In this document: in pieces, positions 1 to 4,502 of the stretch
Numbering within the stretch: the first letter of the stretch is position 1
Layout of the letters: every line of letters starts with the position of its first letter
Assembly: GCA_038209195.1 (NCBI GenBank)
Contig: JBBQXY010000241.1
Location: forward strand, 1-6,365
Length of the DNA stretch: 6,365 bases
Reading direction: 5' to 3'
From: JBBQXY01 sp038209195
Lineage (GTDB): Bacteria > Chloroflexota > Ktedonobacteria > Ktedonobacterales > Ktedonobacteraceae
Made by a program: the position numbers and the translations under genes
The notes under the pieces: model-generated
What the model was told of the DNA's origin: nothing
What the model saw: only the letters and a program-made list of their open reading frames with translations
The model's database searches: none

Positions 1-45
1 CCATCCGACCTGTTCCATGGCTTCTTCTAACGTGATATAGTTCAT
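1..45 (-). CDS. Unrecognised protein, N-terminal fragment cut by window edge
   Basis: An open frame starts at ATG 45-43 and runs off the left edge after 15 codons, giving MNYITLEEAMEQVGW. The start is supported by GAGGA (57-61 read on the minus strand) about 9 nt upstream, and by a 4-bp ATGA overlap with the stop codon of the upstream 41-codon gene, a typical sign of translational coupling. An alternative in-frame ATG at 54-52 would add three residues but leaves no room for the ribosome binding site. The residues could begin a small helix-turn-helix or toxin/antitoxin-type protein, but 15 residues are too few to assign a family, so no function is proposed. Confidence 0.5.
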   Translation of the reverse strand, partial: MNYITLEEAMEQVGW

Positions 46-167
46 GATGGCCATTCCTCGCTTTCTGAGACGTGAAGTTTTTCTCCTTCTAGCAGAAATG
101 GCTCTGTTTTTCTCTCTTTTGGGACTTTTAAATAGCCCTGGCGATTTATGCTAGGCCTGTGAATCAT
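42..167 (-). CDS. Small 41-residue protein of unknown function
   Basis: A 41-codon frame runs from ATG 167-165 to TGA 44-42. It is preceded by a near-perfect Shine-Dalgarno sequence AAGGAGG (180-174) with a 6-nt spacer, the strongest ribosome binding site in the window along with that of cofE. Its TGA overlaps the ATG of the next gene (ATGA), so the two look like one translationally coupled unit. The product is hydrophilic and rich in Lys, Arg and Glu. It has no membrane segment, signal peptide or cysteine. It begins MIHRPSINRQGYLKVPKERK and has an acidic C-terminus (SESEEWPS). Codons such as AGG, AGA and ATA are more frequent than in the cof genes, which may hint at acquired DNA. I do not recognise the family. 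It could be a small antitoxin, a regulator or a leader peptide for the gene behind it. The coding call rests on start and overlap signals, not homology. Confidence 0.6.
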   Translation of the reverse strand: MIHRPSINRQGYLKVPKERKTEPFLLEGEKLHVSESEEWPS

Positions 168-322
168 TGCTGACCTCCTTCGAACAAAGAAGAGCTAGAG
201 CAAGTTCAGGTTGATATGAAAAAGAGCGAGGCGAAACGGAAATCTAGGAAGAGCCAGAGCGATAGATGAAGGAAATGGCGAGATCGCGAAAAGTAGTCAG
301 CAGCTGTGGCCTACAATTACTA

Positions 323-344
323 CTCAATGCTTGCTAGTATTGAG
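323..344. promoter_or_regulatory. Inverted repeat, possible operator
   Basis: CTCAAT (323-328) and ATTGAG (339-344) form a perfect 6-bp inverted repeat with a 10-bp spacer. The centre-to-centre distance of 16 bp is not far from two helical turns less a base or so, so a dimeric regulator could bind it. It is about 155 bp upstream of the microprotein start. There is no further support, and a 6-bp inverted repeat can arise by chance. Confidence 0.2.
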
Positions 345-402
345 AGTGGTTGGAAACCTGATTGCTCGGCATTCAACTGTGACGCTATCAAGGTGCCACC
401 GA

Positions 403-421
403 TTGTGATTTGGGTTCACAA
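403..421 (-). terminator. Weak hairpin downstream of cofC, possible terminator
   Basis: TTGTGA (403-408) and TCACAA (416-421) can form a 6-bp stem with a 7-nt loop, starting about 27 nt after the cofC stop codon. It is AT-rich and has no T-run on the minus-strand side, so it is at best a poor intrinsic terminator. I see no better one for the F420 operon. Confidence 0.2.
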
Positions 422-448
422 ATGGCCAAGTAGGCAAGCCGCCGAAAA

Positions 449-1090
449 CTACAGGCTTTCTGCTGTTTGACGCCAGCCGTGGAAGTGTTCGCCGCTGAGA
501 ATTTGGAGTTCGTAGAGATCATCGAGGTCGTCGATGGTATCGATGTCGAGGGAGAGACCGATACTGTGATGGATGGTGCTACTTAGGTGTTGTTGGCGCG
601 CTGCCAGGGTGTAGCGTTGTAAGCTGTTGGGGCCAAAGAGATAGGGCAGCGCCAGTGGTGGGTGTACGAGGATGGCGTTGGTGCCTGTACCTTCGCGTGA
701 CGCGGCTAGCACGGCAGCATATTGGTGCGATAGCTCGACGAGGGTATGAATGTCCTCGACATGTAACATCGGTAGGTCGGCAGCAATGGTTAGGAGTGCC
801 TCGGTGCCAGTCGCTTGTTCTTGCAGGGCAGCGATATGGAGGGCGGCATTGTGGCCGGGCAGCTCTTCGTGTAGAGCATGTGCTCCCCAGTCCTGGGCGT
901 TTGCCAGGACGCGCTCGTCAGGGCTGACGACGGAGATGTGTTCCATGACGTTGCTGTCATGCAGGGTACGGAGGACATGCTGTAACATATCGAGGACCAG
1001 GTTTTCGCGTTGATGCAGGGTTAAGTGGCTCGCGAGGCGGCTTTTGACCTGGCTCAGTGCTTTGACGGGTATCAAGGCTCTATAGTGCAT
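449..1090 (-). CDS. cofC: 2-phospho-L-lactate / phosphoenolpyruvate guanylyltransferase (CofC/FbiD)
   Basis: This enzyme joins GTP to a three-carbon phospho-acid (2-phospho-L-lactate, or phosphoenolpyruvate in bacteria of the FbiD type) to give the GDP-activated donor used by CofD in coenzyme F420 synthesis. It is cytosolic. The 213-residue product has the usual family length. The N-terminal nucleotide-binding segment reads IPVKALSQVKSRLA (residues 7-20). Family hallmarks follow: ADLP (104-107) and DIDT (182-185), whose aspartates should bind magnesium; GTGTN (134-138); and FGPNS (152-156). Position 80 is His in the ELPGHNAAL stretch, where family members usually have Leu before Asn. ATG 1090-1088 is the first start; its ribosome binding site is weak (GAGA-type). 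The gene lies 284 nt downstream of cofD on the same strand, with a structured repeat block between them, so it may be read through from the operon or use a weak promoter of its own. Which substrate it uses cannot be read from the sequence. Confidence 0.93.
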   Translation of the reverse strand: MHYRALIPVKALSQVKSRLASHLTLHQRENLVLDMLQHVLRTLHDSNVMEHISVVSPDERVLANAQDWGAHALHEELPGHNAALHIAALQEQATGTEALLTIAADLPMLHVEDIHTLVELSHQYAAVLAASREGTGTNAILVHPPLALPYLFGPNSLQRYTLAARQQHLSSTIHHSIGLSLDIDTIDDLDDLYELQILSGEHFHGWRQTAESL

Positions 1091-1110
1091 AGTTTGTTTC
1101 TCTGTTCTTT

Positions 1111-1139
1111 ACAATAGTTCGGTTGCTTGCGCTAGTCGA
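1111..1139 (-). promoter_or_regulatory. Weak candidate promoter for cofC
   Basis: On the minus strand TCGACT (1139-1134, 4 of 6 matches to the -35 consensus) and TATTGT (1116-1111, 4 of 6 to the -10 consensus) are separated by exactly 17 bp. Transcription would start near 1104, leaving a leader of about 14 nt before the cofC ATG. It lies between the repeat block and cofC, where an independent promoter would be useful. The matches are mediocre and the call is tentative. Confidence 0.25.
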
Positions 1140-1155
1140 TTTCCCTTCAGTTGAA

Positions 1156-1250
1156 ATGCCGCCTGCGGCGGCAGGGAAGGGAGGAAGAACTAGGGCGCAG
1201 CCCTAGAACCCAGTCAAGGGGCTGCGGCCCCTTGCAACCCCGCGGGTCAA
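1156..1250 (+). repeat. Triple-hairpin repeat, unit 1 (about 95 bp)
   Basis: This is the most regular copy of a repeat that occurs three times in the window. It holds three hairpins in a row: TGCCGCC / GGCGGCA (1157-1163 and 1167-1173, 3-nt loop); CTAGGGC / GCCCTAG (1190-1196 and 1200-1206, 3-nt loop GCA); and CAAGGGGC / GCCCCTTG (1215-1222 and 1227-1234, 4-nt loop). All stems are perfect. Purine-rich AGGGAAGGGAGGAAG links hairpins one and two, and the unit ends in CAACCCCGC followed by GGTCAA. A second copy follows directly in the same orientation. The hairpins would form in either strand's transcript, and the unit lies in the expected cofD-cofC transcript. Confidence 0.9.
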
Positions 1251-1344
1251 ATGCGCCTGCGGCGGCAGGGAAGGGAGGAGGACTAGGGCGCAACCCTAGA
1301 ACCCAGTCAAGGGGCCGCAGCCCCTTGCAACCCCGCTGGTCAAA
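1251..1344 (+). repeat. Triple-hairpin repeat, unit 2 (tandem copy)
   Basis: This is a direct tandem copy of unit 1, offset by 95 bp. Hairpin one has lost one C in its left arm (TGCGCC at 1252-1257 against GGCGGCA at 1261-1267), leaving a bulge. Hairpin two keeps six pairs (CTAGGG 1283-1288, CCCTAG 1294-1299) because one G became A. Hairpin three is intact (CAAGGGGC 1308-1315, GCCCCTTG 1320-1327), but its loop is CGCA instead of TGCG, so it equals the reverse complement of the unit 1 hairpin. The tail CAACCCCGCTGGTCAA ends at 1343. Confidence 0.88.
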
Positions 1345-1374
1345 CTTCAGTTATGCCGACCTTGCAACCCCGCT
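1345..1374 (+). repeat. Collapsed remnant of a third repeat unit, next to cofD stop
   Basis: CTTCAGTT followed by ATGCCG (1345-1358) matches the entry into unit 1 (CTTCAGTT 1145-1152, then ATGCCG 1156-1161). The next 15 nt, 1360-1374, are identical to the end of unit 2 (1323-1337). This looks like the two ends of a unit joined by an internal deletion. It stops exactly at the cofD stop codon (TAA, 1377-1375). An alternative reading is that CTTCAGTT at 1145 and 1345 is a target duplication flanking the inserted pair. Confidence 0.55.
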
Positions 1375-2307
1375 TTAGTAGTGCAGTCCAGCGGCTTCTA
1401 GGACTGTGCGGGCGAGGGCTGCTTTGCTGGCATTGTCTTTCATGATGGTGTTGGTGGTTATGGTTGGGATGCCTAAATCCTCGATCTGGTTGGCAAGGTG
1501 GGCGTCTTGATGGTCGATGACCATGACGTCCAGGAAGTCGCGATAGCACCGTGCTACTCCTACTGCTGATACTTCTATGCCGAGACCACTCATCAGTTTA
1601 TCGGCTGGCCCTTTGATGGGTGCGCCGCCGACGATGGGACTCACTGCGACGATCATGCCGCTCGCTTCGTGCAGGACGTCGTGAATGCCGGGTATCGCCA
1701 GGATGCTGCCGATGCTGACAATGGGATTGCTCGGTGCCAGTATAATAGCATCGGCGGTTTTGAGGGCGTCGATTACGCCGGGGGCGGGTTGTGCTTTGTC
1801 CGCTCCTACGAAGACGACATCCTGTACTTCATCTGAACAATGGCGTTTGACCATGTATTCCTCGAAGTGCATGAGACCAATGGGTGTTAAGATATGGGTG
1901 GCAACAGGTGTGTTGCTCATGGGCAAGAGTTGGATGTTCAGGCCAAAGCGGCGGCGGAGTTCGTCAGTTACCTCGCTCAAGGTTTTGCCCTGGCGTAACA
2001 GGTTTGTGCGGTGAATGTGTGTAGCGAGGTCGCGGTCGCCGAGCATGAACCAGTCTTCGTTGCCATAGCTGGTGAGCTGTGGCATGACGTTGTAGGTATC
2101 GTTGCGAATGCCCCAACCGTTGGTTTCATCGACGACACCTGCTAGGGTATAGGTGACGATGTCAAGATCAGGCGAGACGTAGAGACCGTAAAACTCGCGG
2201 TCATCGCCAGTATTGCCAATAACGGTGATCTGGTTTTGCGGCACGATTTGCACCAGACCCTGTAAGAAGCGCGCGGCACCGACTCCGCCAGCAAGAACAA
2301 CAATCAT
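1375..2307 (-). CDS. cofD: 2-phospho-L-lactate transferase (CofD/FbiA)
   Basis: This cytosolic enzyme transfers the phospho-acid moiety of the GDP-activated donor made by CofC onto Fo, giving F420-0 or, if the donor is enolpyruvyl-diphospho-guanosine, dehydro-F420-0. The 310-residue product is standard length. It opens with AGGVGAARFLQGL (6-18). IGNTGDD (30-36) and SPDLDIVTYTLAG (45-57) follow, the family's Fo and metal region. Further hallmarks are GWGIRNDT (64-71), LGDRDLATHI (89-98), APSNPIVSIGSI (191-202) and GGAPIKGPADKLM (227-239), the nucleotide-phosphate side of the site. The start is ATG 2307-2305, with AGAGG (2321-2317) 9 nt upstream; a TTG three codons earlier would overlap this site. 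It begins 12 nt after the nitroreductase stop, and the ribosome binding site touches that stop, so the two are probably translationally coupled. Repeat sequence abuts its 3' end. Confidence 0.95.
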   Translation of the reverse strand: MIVVLAGGVGAARFLQGLVQIVPQNQITVIGNTGDDREFYGLYVSPDLDIVTYTLAGVVDETNGWGIRNDTYNVMPQLTSYGNEDWFMLGDRDLATHIHRTNLLRQGKTLSEVTDELRRRFGLNIQLLPMSNTPVATHILTPIGLMHFEEYMVKRHCSDEVQDVVFVGADKAQPAPGVIDALKTADAIILAPSNPIVSIGSILAIPGIHDVLHEASGMIVAVSPIVGGAPIKGPADKLMSGLGIEVSAVGVARCYRDFLDVMVIDHQDAHLANQIEDLGIPTITTNTIMKDNASKAALARTVLEAAGLHY

Positions 2308-2319
2308 AACTACCAACCT

Positions 2320-2970
2320 CTATTCAAAACGAACTACTAAAGAACTTAACGGGAGACGTTCGCGCCGCTTGGGGTCAGCAGCCGCGTACCCTACAGTAAT
2401 CATTGCATGGGGGATCAGCCGTTGATCAAGGGCAAGAGCTTCACAAACGATTTCGGGACAGAAGAGCGGCGCACACATCCAACCCGCGTCCAGACCGAGA
2501 TCGTAGGCCATGAGCAGCATATTCTGGATGGCTGCACCAAGGCTTTGTATTGCCATAATGGTCTCATCGGCTTGACGCTTTTCATCGGGATAGGTATCTA
2601 AATCTTCCAGGTAAAGGCAGGGAATGATGATGACAGGTGCGTTGAGGATGCGCTGGCGTGATTTTTCCAGGCGCACTTGTACAATTGTCGCCTCCTGACC
2701 ATCCATCTCCAGATTTTGCAGCCATGTCGAGCCCATCGCGTCGGCAAGCGTTGTCTTGAACTCTGCCTTTGTGATGACAGCAAAACGCCAGGGTTGTCTA
2801 CCATGGGGGGATGGTGCCCAACGGGCCGCCTCTAAGATGGTTTCAATGTTGGCACGGTCTACGGGGCGTTCGGTATACTTACGGACACTACGTCGGCCTT
2901 GTACAAGGGCAGAGAGACTATTAGCACGGACAGGTATGGTTGCTTGTCGAGATGCGGAATGTATTGTCAC
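2320..2970 (-). CDS. Stand-alone nitroreductase-family protein, probable dehydro-F420-0 reductase
   Basis: This is an FMN-dependent nitroreductase-fold protein of 216 residues. Visible motifs are QGRRSVRKY (24-32), the phosphate-binding arginines of the FMN site; EAARWAPSPHGRQPWRF (47-63), the second FMN-contact block; and SLGAAIQNMLLMAYDLGLDAGW, the dimer and FMN-binding helix region typical of the fold. It lies between cofE and cofD, 24 nt after cofE and 12 nt before cofD. In mycobacteria FbiB fuses CofE to a nitroreductase domain of this type that reduces dehydro-F420-0, and in Thermomicrobia (Chloroflexota) a separate protein is known to do this. I infer the same role from position and the APSPH..QPWRF block. 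The start is GTG 2970-2968, since no in-frame ATG occurs before residue 79; AAAGGG (2986-2981) lies 10 nt upstream. A general nitro- or quinone reductase is the alternative. Confidence 0.85.
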   Translation of the reverse strand: MTIHSASRQATIPVRANSLSALVQGRRSVRKYTERPVDRANIETILEAARWAPSPHGRQPWRFAVITKAEFKTTLADAMGSTWLQNLEMDGQEATIVQVRLEKSRQRILNAPVIIIPCLYLEDLDTYPDEKRQADETIMAIQSLGAAIQNMLLMAYDLGLDAGWMCAPLFCPEIVCEALALDQRLIPHAMITVGYAAADPKRRERLPLSSLVVRFE

Positions 2971-2994
2971 CGTGTGTTTACCCTTTAATAACTA

Positions 2995-3762
2995 TTAGCG
3001 GAACATATCTGTAGCAGCATCGCGTACCAGGGCGCGGGCATCACCTGCGCTGGGGATATAGGCGTAGCCACGGATAAGGGCGACTGGAATGCGGTCAATT
3101 TTGCCCATTACCAATTCAGCCGCTGCCGCTAACTCGTCGGCGACCGCGATGGCGCTGGCCTGTAGTTCATAGCCATAGGGATCGCGCATACCGCGATAGT
3201 CCACAATGGCTTCCATGCCGGCCAGGCCAATGGCCATGTTGACCTGTCCATTGCGCCAGGGACGTCCCCAAGTGTCTGAAATGATGATGGCGATATCAAG
3301 GTCTGGTCCTTCACCAGCTAAATCTTTCAAGCGTGTGCGCAATGCGCGAGCCGAATGGTTGGAATCGATGGGGAGCAACGTTAGTTCGCGTTGTCCGTTC
3401 ACGTTGGACTCATCGACGCCAGAATTGGCGCAGATGAAGCCATGAGGGGTTTCGGTGATTAAGACGCCATGGTCCATGCGCACGACGCGCTTACTTTCGC
3501 GCAGGACAACTTCAATATGTTGCGCGTCTTTTTTGCTTTGTGCGGCGATGATCTGCGCGAAGGCCGATGGCTCAATCTCCGCGAGGTCTACGACGCGTCC
3601 CTCGGCTTTGGAGACGATTTTCTGCGTGATAACGAGTATATCTCCTTGTCGTAGGGTTAACTGTTGTTGTTGCATAGCCGTGAATATAAGAGAACCCAGG
3701 TCTGTCCCTGGAGGAATTTCGCCGATTCCCGTGATGGGTGTGATCTGTATAGCTGTACTCAT
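2995..3762 (-). CDS. cofE: Coenzyme F420-0:L-glutamate ligase (CofE)
   Basis: This enzyme uses GTP to add L-glutamate to F420-0 and, in most members, further gamma-linked glutamates; it acts in the cytosol. The 255-residue product has family length and covers only the CofE domain, unlike the two-domain mycobacterial FbiB. Recognisable blocks are PITGIGEIPPGTDL (9-22), GDILVITQKIVSKAEGR (40-56), HGFICANSGVDESN (107-120) and ISDTWGRPWRNGQVNMAIG (161-179), the last two holding the acidic metal and nucleotide ligands. The start is ATG 3762-3760, with AGGAGG (3772-3767) 4 nt upstream. A TTG at 3810 would add 16 residues, but it falls within the promoter. It is the first gene of the cofE-nitroreductase-cofD unit and ends 24 nt before the nitroreductase start. 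Confidence 0.95.
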   Translation of the reverse strand: MSTAIQITPITGIGEIPPGTDLGSLIFTAMQQQQLTLRQGDILVITQKIVSKAEGRVVDLAEIEPSAFAQIIAAQSKKDAQHIEVVLRESKRVVRMDHGVLITETPHGFICANSGVDESNVNGQRELTLLPIDSNHSARALRTRLKDLAGEGPDLDIAIIISDTWGRPWRNGQVNMAIGLAGMEAIVDYRGMRDPYGYELQASAIAVADELAAAAELVMGKIDRIPVALIRGYAYIPSAGDARALVRDAATDMFR

Positions 3763-3781
3763 TTTGCCTCCTGACGACATT

Positions 3782-3810
3782 ATTATATCGTTTGTAATCC
3801 AACACTGCAA
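3782..3810 (-). promoter_or_regulatory. Candidate promoter of the F420 operon
   Basis: On the minus strand a perfect TATAAT (3787-3782) follows TTGCAG (3810-3805, matching TTG of TTGACA) at a 17-bp spacing. Transcription would start near 3775, giving a 5' leader of only about 13 nt that begins just before the AGGAGG of cofE. The position, the spacing and the perfect -10 support it; the -35 is poor. It reads away from the DoxX gene, so the 300-bp gap 3763-4064 is a divergent regulatory region. Confidence 0.5.
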
Positions 3811-3893
3811 ATAATGAAGTATTGGACAATCAAGAATTAGGAGTGATATGCTTAAAGCACTATTGAGTAGTTCTTCGACACTCTTCTTCTGAC

Positions 3894-3985
3894 TAGCCGC
3901 CTACGGCGGCAGGGGGATGGAAGACTAGGGCGCAGCCCTAGAACCCAGTCAAGGGACTGCTGTCCCTTGCATCCCTGCTTGTCAT
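3894..3985 (+). repeat. Triple-hairpin repeat, dispersed diverged copy (unit 3)
   Basis: This is a third copy of the repeat found at 1156-1344, in the same orientation, about 2.6 kb away and between divergent genes. Hairpin one is GCCGCC / GGCGGC (3896-3901, 3905-3910) with loop TAC instead of TGC. Hairpin two is identical to unit 1 (CTAGGGC 3925-3931, GCCCTAG 3935-3941). Hairpin three is CAAGGGAC / GTCCCTTG (3950-3957, 3962-3969): one G-C pair of units 1 and 2 has become A-T on both arms, so pairing is kept. The linker is AGGGGGATGGAAG, and the tail reads CATCCCTGCTTGTCA. The copy lies about 80 bp upstream of the preferred DoxX start. Confidence 0.85.
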
Positions 3986-4022
3986 TTGGGATGTGTCGGA
4001 ACTGTTAGAGATACAATATAGT

Positions 4023-4038
4023 GAGAGGGAATACTCTC
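4023..4038 (+). other. Small hairpin in the DoxX leader
   Basis: GAGAG (4023-4027) and CTCTC (4034-4038) can pair with a 6-nt loop, ending 7 nt before the AAGGAG of the DoxX gene. If translation starts at 4065 this is a leader hairpin that could affect ribosome access; if it starts at GTG 3993 the sequence is coding. Five pairs are weak evidence. Confidence 0.2.
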
Positions 4039-4064
4039 GTGCTGAAAGGAGTAACGTCAGGTTT

Positions 4065-4421
4065 ATGTTAAAAACACTTGGTCATTTGTTTTTGGCTGGC
4101 ATTTTCATCAGTGGTGGTGCGGATGCCTTTTTAAAACCGGGTGGGCGAGTCACTAAAGTGGCAAAAGCTGGTATTCCGGAAGGGGAGAAGGCAGTGGTGC
4201 TGAATGGGGCGATTATGGTTGCTGGTGGTGCTGCACTAGCTGTCGGCTTTTTTCCAAAGCTGGCGGCATTGCTATTGATCGGTAGTATGGTGCCTACAAC
4301 GATTGTTGGTCATCCTTTTTGGCAAGAAAAAGATGTGGCAAATATGAAGCAGCAGCAGGTGCAATTTATGAAGAACCTGGGGCTGATTGGTGGGCTGCTG
4401 CTGGTGTTCATAGAAAAATAA
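4065..4421 (+). CDS. DoxX-family small membrane protein
   Basis: The 118-residue product has four hydrophobic segments (about 7-23, 43-62, 66-82 and 102-116), the usual DoxX layout in the cytoplasmic membrane. Family features are LAGIFISGGADAFLKPGGR (10-28), where a glycine-rich first helix is followed by a conserved Pro-Gly turn, and the GHPFW motif (82-86) before the last helix. DoxX proteins are loosely linked to redox or thiol homeostasis; no specific reaction can be assigned here. I chose ATG 4065 because family members start just before the first helix; AAGGAG (4046-4051) lies 13 nt upstream, which is rather long. A GTG at 3993 would add 24 hydrophilic residues not typical of the family and has no good ribosome binding site. 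The PIG-L gene follows 81 nt downstream on the same strand and may be co-transcribed. Confidence 0.82.
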   Translation: MLKTLGHLFLAGIFISGGADAFLKPGGRVTKVAKAGIPEGEKAVVLNGAIMVAGGAALAVGFFPKLAALLLIGSMVPTTIVGHPFWQEKDVANMKQQQVQFMKNLGLIGGLLLVFIEK

Positions 4422-4502
4422 CAAGATTGGCAGCTTTAGAGGTGCCGATTGCGGCGCATAGTATGGCTCGGATACTTTATTTACGTTGGAAGGATTATTG
4501 TT

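Larger units (their letters stand above)
168..448. other. Intergenic region upstream of the microprotein unit, no gene seen
   Basis: This stretch lies downstream of cofC and upstream of the minus-strand microprotein gene. I see no plausible gene on either strand and no convincing -35/-10 pair, although a promoter for the microprotein unit should lie here. It contains two small inverted repeats, listed separately (323-344 and 403-421). The part from 181 to 290 is purine-rich on the plus strand, with loosely repeated GAGC(C/T)AGAGC motifs (about 192-200 and 251-260). Confidence 0.5.

Noticed and set aside
216..269. Plus-strand 17-residue basic peptide frame beginning MKKSEAKRKS
   Set aside because: It is very short, has no good ribosome binding site and comes from a purine-rich stretch that yields Lys, Arg and Glu codons by composition.
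655..1013. Plus-strand frames opposite cofC
   Set aside because: They are shadows of the clearly identified minus-strand cofC, with low-complexity Arg/Cys/Ser-rich translations.
1156..1344. CRISPR array
   Set aside because: There are only two tandem copies, the period is 95 bp, and the similarity runs through the whole period. There are no short repeats with unique spacers and no cas genes.
1151..1378. Plus-strand open frame of 75 codons across the repeats
   Set aside because: It is a translation of the tandem repeat units and their hairpins. The internal protein repetition only reflects the DNA repeat, and it has no ribosome binding site.
3763..3810. Longer cofE starting at TTG 3810
   Set aside because: It would add 16 residues outside the family start, overlaps the candidate -10 and -35, and bypasses the AGGAGG placed for ATG 3762.
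3455..3814. Plus-strand 119-codon frame opposite cofE
   Set aside because: It lies entirely opposite cofE and its promoter, is Cys-rich and shows no family motif; cofE motifs are unambiguous.
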